Shown here piece after piece: positions 9,697 to 19,001 of a stretch of DNA of 37,132 nt (the stretch's first letter is position 1; each line of letters starts with the position of its first letter). The notes under the pieces are model-generated. The model saw only the letters and a list, made by a program, of their open reading frames with translations, made no database searches and was not told where the DNA came from. The stretch comes from an uncultured bacterium (GTDB lineage: Bacteria > Patescibacteriota > Gracilibacteria > Absconditabacterales > Absconditicoccaceae): positions 1 through 37,132 of the forward strand of contig CAIXFE010000002.1 in the NCBI GenBank assembly GCA_903918675.1, read 5' to 3'. A program made the translations under genes and the position numbers.

Positions 9697-10018
9697 TTTA
9701 ATATTTGGCGATATAGCGCTCGCAGAACTGCCATATACAGATGGATCAAAAACAAAGATAAGGCCAGTACTTATTCTCACAAGAGATAAGAATGATTATT
9801 TATTGATGAAAATTACATCAATCACAGATAAAAAAGAACAACTTGATATAGAAGTTTCTGGTGATTATGAAAATAATCTAGAAGCAATTTCAGTTATTAA
9901 AGTCAAAAAAATATCAACCTATTCCAAAGAAATATTGTTACAAAAATTATGAGTTTTGTGAGACAAGGAGTGTGGAATAGTTAGAAAAAATCTCAAGGAG
10001 TTCGTTGATAATTTGTAA
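9665..10018 (+). CDS. MazF/PemK-like toxin
   Basis: 117 residues, starting inside the last codons of the antitoxin gene. MazF-type signatures: FGDIALAELPYTDGSKTKIR, then PVLIL (the usual G-D-I...R-P-V-x-V pattern), and LLMKITSI near residue 45. Members cleave single-stranded mRNA. A second ATG at 9680 is possible. Two TGA glycines occur near the end (LGVLGDKECGIV). With the HTH-Panacea gene it forms a plausible type II toxin-antitoxin module. I do not know whether a Panacea/MazF pairing has been tested. Confidence 0.8.
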
Positions 10019-10046
10019 TTTCTTATTTAATTTTTCTTTTTTCAAA

Positions 10047-10214
10047 TGCTCATCCTTACAGCTAATTGAAAATTTTTGTACAATTATAGTATAGACAACC
10101 GCCGGAGGCGGAGTTAAAAAGTTAAAAGGTTAAATGGTTAAAAGGTTATGGTAGGGAAGCGTAGGTCCGCCAGGGGCGGAATAAAAGAAAGCTGGTCAGT
10201 GGGAACCTTTTTTT
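10047..10214. repeat. structured intergenic unit, copy B
   Basis: Direct repeat of 8571-8760 downstream of the toxin gene. It keeps the tgctcatccttacagctaa block, the ttgtacaattatagtatag block, the ttaaaaggtt repeats, the hairpin tccgccaggggcgga and the final T-run. The first hairpin here is ccgccggaggcgg, different in sequence from copy A but in the same place. The two copies bracket the toxin-antitoxin pair. Confidence 0.65.
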
Positions 10215-10301
10215 AATACGCAAAAAGGTAGGACAAGCCCACCTATGCAAAATTAATAGTGAAGTAAGTATAGTGTTTTTTCTAGATAATGCAAGATAAT
10301 T

Positions 10302-11096
10302 TTATATCAATGTTTTGAGGTAGAAAACAATCCTTTCCTTATCTTCTTTCTTCCGTTTCTTGATGATAGCATAGATGTATTCCTGATTGGAGTTTTTCAG
10401 CTTAAAAAATGGATCTTGTGGCACCTGTTCATCTACTTTGATTAAATGTCTCTGAGGAGCAAGCAACGATCCCTGGATCAGATCATCGATATATTGAATT
10501 TTTTTTTGGATATCTTTAGTCCCTAGACTCTTATAGTGGGCCATGAGTTCTGGGAATAGAACAAGAGATCATCTGATAATACTTTTGAGGTTGCGAGTTA
10601 TATCCTCTTTATTACTGTTTATATCAAATATTTTATATAGAGAAGCGGCATCTATTTCTCTCTCTAACTCATATAATTCTGCTCCTGTATGCTTAGCCGT
10701 ACTAAAGAGAAAAACTTTTTTCTTTTTGTTTATCACCAAATCTTTTATAATTGGGCAGAAATCGCCATCTCCGCTAAACAATATCATTGTATCAAAATTA
10801 TTTGTTTCTTCACTGATATAATACCCCATTTCTGTATCTACGTTTCCCTTGTTTTTACCTCATTTCTTCCTCAATACCTTGAAGTAGATATAAAAAGCAT
10901 CCTTATTTTTATACTTCTCTTGTAGCTTCAACGCCCAATTTTTTTGAGAGGGTTTTTCATCGCTATAAGCACCAAAAAAAAGCGTTTTGTTAATCTTAGA
11001 TTCTTTTTCTATCGCTTCAAAAAATTTATCCAAGTTAAATCTCCACCCCATGCTATATTGGGAGAAAAAGAGATTGGAGTAATCAATAAAAATCAT
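10302..11096 (-). CDS. NYN-domain (PIN-like, LabA/DUF88-type) ribonuclease
   Basis: 264 residues from ATG at 11096 to TAA. Acidic residues of the PIN/NYN fold are in place: D5 in MIFIDYSNLF, D87 in KNKGNVDTEM, D110 and D112 in LFSGDGDFCPIIK. The domain fills residues 1-150. A TGA Gly lies next to the KGGKNKGNVD loop and another joins the C-terminal part. That region (about 165-264) is basic and helical, with KKRKKEDKERIV, and may bind RNA. Family members are predicted metal-dependent RNases. A divergent small gene starts 59 bp away and the toxin module lies just downstream, so the gene sits in an accessory stretch. Confidence 0.85.
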
Positions 11097-11155
11097 AGTT
11101 TTTCACTTCGTAATTCACGTAAACATGCCGATTCAGATAAAACATATAAAAATAT

Positions 11156-11461
11156 GTGGTAATTATATCTGCCCTTTTGGGAAAATCAAGTGGTTTAGTA
11201 AAAATTTTGGAATATTCTGATTATCGTAACTTTCTCAAAGTTGTAGACAAAGCAAAGATTGCTTATACAAACAGTAGTCATGATATCCAGGAGCATTTCG
11301 TTGATATCACCCAACCCCAAAAATCCCACTTTAAGTTGGTAAAAAAAAGAAAAACTATCCAGGATATCTGAGGCACGATGCCAGAAAGATTACCCGCCAG
11401 CGATCATATCAAAGAAGCCAAGAAGAGAATGAGGCAGCAAAAGAAGTTAGGGAGGAAGTAA
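11156..11461 (+). CDS. small basic protein of unknown function
   Basis: 101 residues starting with GTG; an in-frame TAA nine bases upstream rules out a longer form. One TGA Gly. The C-terminus is strongly basic (LPASDHIKEAKKRMRQQKK). It is divergent from the NYN nuclease gene with 59 bp between them, so both may share a control region. Antitoxin or nucleic-acid binding would fit size and charge, but no family is recognised. It could also be an incidental open frame; coding is favoured by the in-frame TGA and continuous sense codons up to TAA. Confidence 0.5.
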
Positions 11462-11683
11462 TTAATTGGTGCTTGATGACTGGCAAACGATCGCTTCGTT
11501 GACGTCAACAAGTCAATAATATATGCTCATGAAGCCACATCTGAGACTTTAGATATATGAAAATAACCCACCACCTCTATAAAAACATTGCGGTGATATC
11601 GCCGACATGGTAAAGGATTTTTTATGTTGGAAATAAAATAGAAATCCATATACACGGGTTGATTTTTTATATTTTTCCATCCC

Positions 11684-12223
11684 ATGGATAGTACTTTCCT
11701 CATCGGTCTTACTGGTTCACTCATCCTCTTGATAGGATCTGCTTGGCCTGCAGAGAAAGTAAAGCTGCCTTACAAGTCTACTAAGAACTGGCTTTTCGGG
11801 ATCGGCTCATGGATCATGTTGGTCTATGCTATCGTAGGATATCTCTCATGAGGTGCTGTGTTTTTTATCTTCATGGAGATCTTGGTAGCGATCTCTTGTA
11901 TCCTTATGATGCTCCCTTCTCGCGATCGTCTCAATAGCATCATCATCGGAGGAAGTGGAATCGTCTTGATCATATGGTCATTGTTTCTCTTCCAAAATTA
12001 TCGGACTATCCTTTTTGTCGCTGGGATGGCCATCTTGGGAATCGGCTTTGCATCTCGCTTATGAAGCCAACGTAGAAACATTGCACTTACTCTAGGAAGT
12101 ATCTTTGTAGCTATATTTAGTTATACAGAAGCCAGCCGAATATTCTTTGGTATGAACACCTTCTTCGCGCTATTCTCATTGTATTATACGATCAAGGGAA
12201 TGAGAGAGCATAAGAAGAAATAA
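11684..12223 (+). CDS. polytopic membrane protein of unknown function
   Basis: 179 residues with about six hydrophobic segments: FLIGLTGSLILLIGSAW, WLFGIGSWIMLVYAIVGYL, VFFIFMEILVAISCILMML, SIIIGGSGIVLIIWSLFLF, TILFVAGMAILGIGFA and a last one around FVAIFSYTEASRIFFG. It ends in a basic MREHKKK tail. Two TGA glycines. The pattern is that of a small integral membrane protein of the MtN3/PnuC size class, but no signature residues support a name. A T-rich leader (atttttccatccc) precedes the ATG. The preceding gap 11462-11683 shows no gene. Confidence 0.75.
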
Positions 12224-12233
12224 TAAAAATGAC

Positions 12234-12305
12234 GTACCCTCTTTACCTAAAGAGGGGGCAAGGTCCTTTGCGTAGTCAAAGGGGACCCGATAGGGTGGGA
12301 GATTT
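12234..12305. repeat. left palindromic element flanking the DUF559 gene
   Basis: Contains the perfect palindrome ccctctttacctaaagaggg (12237-12256), then a second hairpin with arms ggtcctttg and caaaggggacc, then ggtgggagattta. Its order of parts is the mirror image of the element at 12693-12739, so the two form degenerate inverted repeats around the gene. Confidence 0.6.
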
Positions 12306-12322
12306 ATTTTGTAACAACGCAT

Positions 12323-12691
12323 ATGTTTATACGTTACAACAATAAGCTCAAAGCGTATGCTCAAGAGAATAGGAAAGCTCCTACTCAAGCGGAATGATTG
12401 ATGTGGCATTGTTTATTGAAATGAGATAGACTATGATATAGATTCCTAAGACAGAAACCTATTGCCTGATACATACTAGACTTCTATTGCCCCAAGCTGA
12501 AGCTTTGTTTAGAAATAGATGGAGAAAGCCATGAATGATCTGGCGATTATGATGAGAAGAGAGATATGGTATTGAGAAACTTATGAATAAAAACTGTAAG
12601 ATACAGAAACGATGATGTATTGGATAATTTGGAAGGTGTAAGCCTTGATATAGAGAGCATTGTCACTACAAGAGAATCAGAAATGAAATAA
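12323..12691 (+). CDS. DUF559 (Vsr-like, PD-(D/E)XK) endonuclease-like protein
   Basis: 122 residues. The family pattern is clear: RKAPTQAEGLMWHCLLKG, then RLGYRFLRQKPIAGYILDFY, then KLKLCLEIDGESHEG. The acidic D (ILDFY) and E-x-D (LEIDGESH) form the predicted PD-(D/E)XK-type site. The C-terminus KTVRYRNDDVLDNLEGV is typical too. Several Gly, including those in AEGL, LKGD and IAGY, are TGA. The gene stands alone between inverted palindromic elements and its stop is 80 bp before the next gene. Biological role unknown; related folds act on mismatched or nicked DNA. Confidence 0.88.
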
Positions 12692-12692
12692 A

Positions 12693-12739
12693 AAATCCCC
12701 CGCCGTTCCGGCCCTCCCCCTTTACTCTAAGGGGGAACT
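12693..12739. repeat. right palindromic element flanking the DUF559 gene
   Basis: Begins aaatcccccgcc, continues through a ccgttccgg palindrome and ends in the hairpin ccccctttactctaaggggg (12716-12735). Reverse-complemented it follows the same order as the left element. It also aligns with an in-gene copy at 21656-21704, which begins aaatcccccgcc and ends gggggaa. Confidence 0.65.
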
Positions 12740-12771
12740 CGATTGAGACATTTAATCCATTACCTGCAATT

Positions 12772-13791
12772 GTGTTCTACATCCGATATGAATATCTCTC
12801 CGAATCCTACCCCAAATTCCGCGTGTACAAATCACGTGAACAGGAACAGATTTTGCCGTATGTCTTACATGAAGCGTTCTCAGACGTCATCAGACAATCC
12901 CAATGATATCCCAAATATCAGCACTACTTTATGTTGGACGAGACGAGATTTTCTTTCTTTAGATTTGATATCTATCAGACGGTGGAAGAGAAATTTACTC
13001 TGCAAGATCTGAAGAAGATCATCGATGAAAAATGTCAGGGCACGAAGAAACTGCACAACGTAGATGGTGAGAGGATCATGGCATATATCGATACGATCTA
13101 TGTGGACGGCGAAGAGAAGAAATACGTCATCGGAGAATCAGGCGAACTCTTTTTCAGACTCTATATCATATATCTCAACAAAACAAGCATCAATACGATC
13201 AATTCCGCATACGGAAATTTCTTCGAGATCAAAAATATTACGCTAATCCCGCAGTCCTTCCATACGCTCCTCTTCCTGAGAAATAGCCTCAAGAAAGACG
13301 ATTTCGTCCTGCTTTATATCAATGAAAATTTCTGCAAGGCGATCAACGTGAAGCATGGATTCTATCAATCCGTGGAGACGCTTAACCTGTGATTGAGTGC
13401 ATTGAAGCAGATGTATAAGGACAATGGCATCGTCCAATATCGGTATAAGGATTATGAATTTATCGAATCCAATCCGCTCGCGAAGTGATTGGTCACTGAT
13501 ACCTTGCAATTTTATTCGCAATTATTTTGCAAGTGGCTTCTGGAGAAAAACTTCATCGGCACTGACATTATCGTCATCTCACCGATTACCAAAAATGCCC
13601 ACTTCATCGAGACCTTTAATGAAGAATATAAAAAACTGACGAATAATTATATCGTCCCCTTCCATCATTCTGAATTGTTGAATACGTTTGGGAAAGAGCG
13701 AGAACCTGATGACATGGACGCATTGATCTTGATGAATAGAGAGGATTATATTAAGAGAGAACTGGGAATTAATGAAGTAATAATAGATTAA
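12772..13791 (+). CDS. protein of unknown function, possibly ASKHA (PilM/FtsA-like) fold
   Basis: 339 residues from a GTG at 12772. The frame is open back to 12628 but contains no ATG before 12931, and no start has an SD, so the 5' end is uncertain. Residues about 165-205 (VLLYINENFCKAINVKHGFY, then QSVETLNLGLSALKQMY) recall the phosphate-1/adenosine pattern of actin-like ATPases such as PilM. FIGTDIIVISPITKNAHFIE near residue 265 would fit a later strand-loop of the same fold. The resemblance is weak. Its upstream edge abuts the right palindromic element, and the frame runs straight into it, so an insertion may have removed the native start. No membrane segments. Confidence 0.6.
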
Positions 13792-13845
13792 AAACAAACT
13801 ATAGTTTCTGTAATACCCGATAAATTTCTTTTCACGAACAATGGA

Positions 13846-13873
13846 TTGACATTCATACGTAAATAAATATAAA
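13846..13873 (+). promoter_or_regulatory. promoter of the tyrS-ino1 operon
   Basis: Perfect -35 TTGACA (13846-13851), 16-nt spacer, TATAAA (13868-13873). Transcription would start near 13880, about 30 nt before the tyrS ATG. The leader between them is very A/T-rich. Confidence 0.65.
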
Positions 13874-13909
13874 TATTAAAACAATATTTATTTTGTTTAC
13901 TTTATAAGG

Positions 13910-15184
13910 ATGGTTAATTTATTCCCAAAGGTTCAAGATCTCTATAACCTAACAGATAATTTTACCGAAAGAAAGCTCATTACCAATGATTGACTAACTG
14001 TCGATCAAATGATTTCTATTCTTATGCTCAAAGTAGATAATATTGTCCCAAATATTGAAGAGCTCAAGAAAGTAATAGAGAAAGACAATCCAGTAATTAA
14101 ATTTTGAATTGATCCTACTGGGCTGGAAATCCACCTGTGACACTCGATTCCTATAAATATTGCTAGATTGATTCAATCCACTGGAAAAAGAATTACTCTA
14201 ATAATTTGAGATTTTACAGCAAAAATTTGAGATCCTACAGGAAGAAACACAGAGAGGAAGATTCTGACCGATGACGATATTAAAAAAAATTATGAACAAT
14301 ATAAATTACAAGCCGCCAAATTTATAAACTTAGACCATACTGACGTAGTACACAATACTTCTATTTTATCTGGGATATGAATTGAAGAATTAACAAGGTT
14401 CTTTCAAAAGGTTTCTATGGGCTCTCTTTTACAGAGAGAAGATTTCAAAAAAAGATTGGAGTGATGATATTGATTGTCTTTAGCAGAGGTATTTTACCCA
14501 TTGCTTATGGCTTTAGATTCAATCAAAGTAAATGCTGATCTAGAGATATGAGGTAAGGATCAACTATTGAATTTTCATATAACTAGAGAGTTGATGAATA
14601 AGCTTTGATTACGTCCAGAGACATTCATTACAACACCCTTATTACCATGAATTACCTGAACATGAGAAAAAATGTCAAAATCATTAAATAATTATGTATG
14701 ATTGCTCGAAAACAGCACGAATGTTTATGGTAAAATAATGTCTATTCCTGACTCATTATTAGATCTATACATATTCAATTTCGTTGATATACAACAACAG
14801 GAGAAAGAAGGATTCGAGGAACTTATTGGCAAAAATCCATATGAATTCAAAAAAGCATTAGCTTATTATATTACTTCAATTATTAATTGAGATGAAGAAG
14901 CTCAGAAAGCGGCTGATGAATTCACCAGAAAGTTTTCAAAAAATACTTTTAATGAGGAAGATTTTGAAAATATAGATACAGAAAAGGGGTCTTTGGTTGC
15001 ACTTTTGTTTCAGCATAAGCTTTTCCCATCTAAATCTGATGCCAGGAGAATGATTGAATCTTGAGCAATTAAGATGAGAACCGCTTCTTCTGAATTTAAG
15101 AAGATTAATGATATCGATTTCATCATAGACAAAGAGGTTTATTTAAAGATAGGGAAGAAAAAGTTTATTAAATTTACTATCTAA
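13910..15184 (+). CDS. tyrS: tyrosyl-tRNA synthetase
   Basis: 424 residues; charges tRNA-Tyr. Class I motifs: FGIDPTGLEIHLGH (residues 65-78) holding the HIGH-equivalent HLGH, GDFTAKIGDPTGR (100-112), GGKDQ (214-218) and KMSKS (254-258). The block MGSLLQREDFKKRLEGGYG leads into YPLLMALDSI, typical of the bacterial TyrRS. A C-terminal S4-like RNA-binding segment is seen in SKSDARRMIESGAIKM. Seventeen TGA codons interrupt the gene. One supplies the Gly of HLGH and two more the Gly of GDF and GDP, which is strong proof of Gly decoding. It heads an operon: the next ATG is one base after its TAA. Whether it is the only TyrRS of the cell cannot be seen here. Confidence 0.95.
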
Positions 15185-15185
15185 C

Positions 15186-15800
15186 ATGGATGAGGAATCT
15201 TTCAGAGAAAATGAAGGTAATTCCATAAGAATCAATAAGGATGACCATGTTTTTGAGGTTGTTGGTGATATAAAATCGAGATTGGGAGTCTTACTGCGAG
15301 CTAACAGAAATCCGAAAATAGAAATTTTTGATTTTTTTATTGATTTTTCGAGAAGAAAGTGACTTCCTATAACTTTCTTTGTCGATGATATAACACCAAA
15401 ACTTTTGGAAGGCAGATATCAAGAACATCAAAACAACATAAATTTATTATATGTTAATTATTTAGAATCAAGAGGCGTGGATTATAAATTTGCTAGTATA
15501 GATTTTCCAGAAATCAATAATTATTCATTAAATGATTTTTTTCGAACTATTTCCAATGTAAATATTGGTGATATAAATTTAATCTTACCAGAAAAGAAGA
15601 GACAGAACCTAGATAATCTTACTCTGGATGAATTCATACATTATTTTATAGAAACCTCTATCGTGCAAAAGGTTTCTAGAACCCCCATTACATTCGTAAT
15701 TTGAAAAATAAGCTCTTGATTATATTATCATTATAATGATAAACATAAGGAAAAGATCAATTTTATAATTTTTAACAATAACTTCTACAAACATGGTTAA
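15186..15800 (+). CDS. protein of unknown function between tyrS and ino1
   Basis: 204 residues, not recognised. The start is one base after the tyrS stop; the end overlaps ino1 by 8 nt, so it is translated as part of the operon. The N-terminus is polar, then IEIFDFFIDFSRRKGLPITF, then FVDDITPKLLEGRYQEHQNN, a helix-rich middle (NLDNLTLDEFIHYFIETSIV) and a strand-rich C-terminus (TPITFVIGKISSGLYYHYND). The middle recalls, faintly, the connecting part of TyrRS/TrpRS-type Rossmann (HUP) domains. No HIGH or KMSKS motif is present. A helper or catalytic partner in the same pathway is the inference from context. Confidence 0.7.
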
Positions 15801-16857
15801 TGAAATCAGAGTGGCTCTTGTAGGTGCTTGAAATTGTGCATCTAGTCTAGTCCAATGAGTTGAATACTATAAAAATAACCCAAATGATCATGTTTGACTC
15901 ATGAACAGGAAACTCGGTCATTATGACGTCGGAGATATTCATTTCATTTGTGCCTTTGATATCAATACAACAAAGGTTTGAAAGGATATATCTGAATGAA
16001 TATTCGCCCAACCAAATTGTGCTATATTTATTTCTAAAGTACCCAATCTAGATGCACCCATATATAGATGACCGACTCTTGATGGGAATGACTGAAAACT
16101 TAAGGATGTCGTAAAAGAATCAAGCGATAATGTCGTAAATATTAGTGAAATACTCATAAAGAATAAAATCGATGTTGTTGTAAATTATTTACCCACTTGA
16201 AGTGACAAAGCAGCGAGATTTTATGCAGGAGAAGCATTGAAAGCCAGTTGTTGATTTATTAATTGTATGCCCACCAAGATAGCTACCGATGAGGCTTTAG
16301 CGCACAATTTTAAAAAAAACTGAATACCTTTGATTTGAGACGACGTCAAGAGTCAAGTTTGAGCAACGATCTTGCATAGAGTGTTAGCTAAATTATGCGA
16401 AGATAGATGATTGAAAATCACATCAACCTCACAGGTAAATATTGGATGAAATACTGATTTTTTAAACTTTATAGAAAGATCTGTAAGTAAAGAAATCTCA
16501 AAAAAAGCAGCTCTTTCAGCTATTGTTGGGAATTGACCTAAAATACATGCCTGACTACATTACAATCCGATTCTATGAGATCAAAAATGGGCTTATATAT
16601 ACATAGAATGAGAATGATTTGGATGAGTCAAAACTACCATAGAAACAAAATTGGTGGTAGAAGATAGTCCAAACAGTGCTGGAATACTAGTTGATGCTAT
16701 TCGTTGTATAAAAATAGCTCAGGACAACAAAATATGAGGTATCCTAACATGACCCAGTTCGTATTTAATGAAAAATCCCCCAGTTCAATTCAATGATGAG
16801 ACAGCCCTAGAAAAGATAAAGTTATTCATCACTAATCCTTGCAATGGATCAGATTAA
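15793..16857 (+). CDS. ino1: inositol-3-phosphate synthase
   Basis: 354 residues. Converts glucose-6-phosphate to 1L-myo-inositol-1-phosphate with NAD+ as recycled cofactor. NAD-binding GAGNCASSLVQGVEYY (residues 11-26), YRGPTLDG (91-98), the active-site block GDDVKSQVGATILHR (182-196), NIGGNTDFLNF (216-226), WAYIYIEGEGFGGVKT and DSPNSAGILVDAIR follow the short actinobacterial/archaeal type very closely. Many Gly, including that of GAGN, are TGA. It overlaps the gene before by 8 nt and the SIS gene after by 14 nt. Inositol synthesis is unexpected in a CPR genome; the product could feed an inositol lipid, an osmolyte or a thiol, which the sequence does not settle. Confidence 0.95.
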
Positions 16858-17452
16858 CTTCTATAAAGACTTGTTAAAACATTATGTAGAATCAATCAAT
16901 CTTTTGAAAGATAGTCTCGATGATTCTTTTTTGAAATTTGCAGACAATTTAGTTGATTGTAAATGAAAGATTGCAATAACAGGCATATGAAAATCGTGAT
17001 ATATATGAAGAAAAATGGCCTCAACATTCAATACAATATGAAAATCAGCTATTTACGTAAATCCTATAGAACTATTACATTGAGAGATGGGGCTTATTGA
17101 TCCGAATGATTTGTTTTTAATAATCTCAAGAAGTTGAGAAACGACAGAGATTATAGAATTAATTGATCATATCAAAAACAATTCAAACAAGATTAGGGAT
17201 ATAAAAATATTGGGGATTATCTGAGATAGCTCTTCCTATTTATGGAACATATGTGACTTTAAGATCAAAATGAGTTTTACCAAGGAGATTGATTACAATA
17301 ATATATTACCCACAACCAGTGCTTTGGTGACGCTTGCTATCTGAGATCTTCTGAGTGTCTATATTCTGAATAAGACAGCCAAATCCAATAATGATTTGTT
17401 TTTTTACCATAAACATTGAGATTCAGGTGAAAAATTAAAGAATCTGATTTAG
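16844..17452 (+). CDS. SIS-domain sugar-phosphate isomerase, KpsF/GutQ-like
   Basis: 202 residues: one SIS domain and no CBS pair, so shorter than full KdsD/KpsF (about 320). Signatures: GKIAITGIGKSGYIGRKMA (41-59), NPIELLHGEMGLI (73-85), ISRSGETTEII (94-104) and LPTTSALVTLAIGDLLSVYI near the C-terminus. By family it would interconvert ribulose-5-phosphate and arabinose-5-phosphate, but single-domain members have varied ketose/aldose-phosphate substrates. The start codon lies inside the end of ino1, with 14 nt overlap. No Kdo genes are in view, so a role in modifying the inositol-phosphate product or a related sugar is plausible but inferred. Confidence 0.85.
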
Positions 17453-17469
17453 AAATTTAAATCTAATAA

Positions 17470-18252
17470 ATGCACTCTAATAATTATCTACACGAACTTG
17501 CCTCTATAATCTGAACCGACAATAAATGAAGTTTTATTTATTGATCTTTTGTATACGAGAAATCTTTTGAGAGAATATGAGACATAGATATTTTTGTTTT
17601 GTTAGACTGAGAGAATAAGCACAATCGTGAAATTATTGATTTTCATGGGAAAGAAATTCACAAATACTCTATGAGCATAGATATAATAAATGATGATATA
17701 TTTCTACAAAAATATTGAGACATTCATTCTTGTAATTTTTTGGGACCAGTGCTCATTATAAAAGAAACCGAGGAGCTCAAAGTTCTTTTTAGTTGCGCCA
17801 GGCAAGAAAAAATAAAGGAAACACTAAAATATCTTAGTGTGTTTTGAGTTCCAAGATTAAAACCTATTGGTATTATCAAGGGCATTTATTTCTTTAAATG
17901 ATTGGTTACCCCATATTCTTGGAAAATACTACCAAAAATGTTTTCTTTAGCAGACGATATAATGATCGATAAACGAACAGATGAATATATCGGATTATTC
18001 GATAGCATGGATTCTTATCTTAAGAAAAAATGAAACAGTTATGAGATCATTAAACAAGATGACGATAATCTTATTACACTATTTACACAACTTCAAATGA
18101 ACTCTATGAGGTTTTGGAAAGCTTATTATGAGACCCACGATAATGACCGACATAGTTGTTTTAAGCATTGAACTAAACATATAGATCATATTACAATGAT
18201 TAATGATTTTTTTAGGGATTTTACATTATCATTAGATCTGAAAGATGACTAA
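17470..18252 (+). CDS. nucleotidyltransferase-fold protein
   Basis: 260 residues. The N-terminus has the Pol-beta-type nucleotidyltransferase signature: GSFVYEKSFERIGDIDIFVL, with G25-S26 and metal-binding D38 and D40; the Gly are TGA. A third acidic residue could be D70 in SMSIDII. The rest (residues 100-260) is helical with no recognised domain. It could be a kinase-like or adenylylating/uridylylating enzyme acting on a small molecule or protein. Its end overlaps the hydrolase start by 8 nt, and it follows the SIS gene after 17 bp. Confidence 0.75.
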
Positions 18253-18979
18253 TCTCATCAATAAAGATTGAAAAAAATGATGTTTTTTCTTATCTAATAT
18301 ACAGAGCAAAAGAATAGTCATTTTTTTAAATTGATTTCCAAACGATCCAGACAACAAACATTTTATTGTGGATATCTTTTTATGATTATGAATAGACGTA
18401 TTAACGTTTAGTTATTCCGGGACTCATAAAAGCTCATGAAAATTTTCAATCGAGAATTCTATACAAGATACCTCTTTTTGGTATAACAACTTGTGTACAA
18501 ACAGCATCAACAAAATCAATAAAATATATGATGAGATAATATTATTTTGAAATAGTTACTGATCCTTCATCCTATGACTCTTTTTAAAGAGCTATCGTGT
18601 ACCAAAGACAAAAAAAATATTTTTTATGTCTTCTTTATGGTGAATGGATAGGCCAGAAGTAGCAGATTATTTAATTAACGACATAGATGAATTAGACAGA
18701 TATCTATTAGAGTCCCGGCCTTTCGCCTATCGTTTTGAAGAAAAGAATGATTTTTTACTACAACTAAAATGAATAAAAAAGATTAAATCAGGCAATCTTC
18801 ACAATACTATTGATGATACATATATACTTATTTGAGAACACGATCAGAAAACACCTTATGAAATGTCGCTACTCCTATCAAGAGATTTTCCTAATAGCAT
18901 ACTTAAAATTATCTGAGGATGACATAGTAGTCAAATAGATCAGGTAAGTGTAAAACATTACATCAAAGCTAATATTTAA
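18245..18979 (+). CDS. alpha/beta hydrolase
   Basis: 244 residues with an intact triad pattern: nucleophile elbow GNSYG with S104 (both Gly are TGA), D200 in ILIGEHDQKTP and H227 in IIGGGHSSQ. An oxyanion-type loop FLNGFPND is near residue 27. No signal peptide, so cytoplasmic. Substrate unknown; esterase, thioesterase or lipase activity is possible. It is the last gene of the operon. Only 22 bp separate its stop from the convergent gpmI stop, and no clear terminator is seen there. Confidence 0.85.
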
Positions 18980-19001
18980 TCATCTCGGGCAATATTTTTT
19001 T

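Noticed and set aside
15186-15800. Cyclodipeptide synthase using Tyr-tRNA
   Set aside because: Size and neighbour would fit, but the G-x-S nucleophile motif and Tyr/Glu catalytic pattern were not found.
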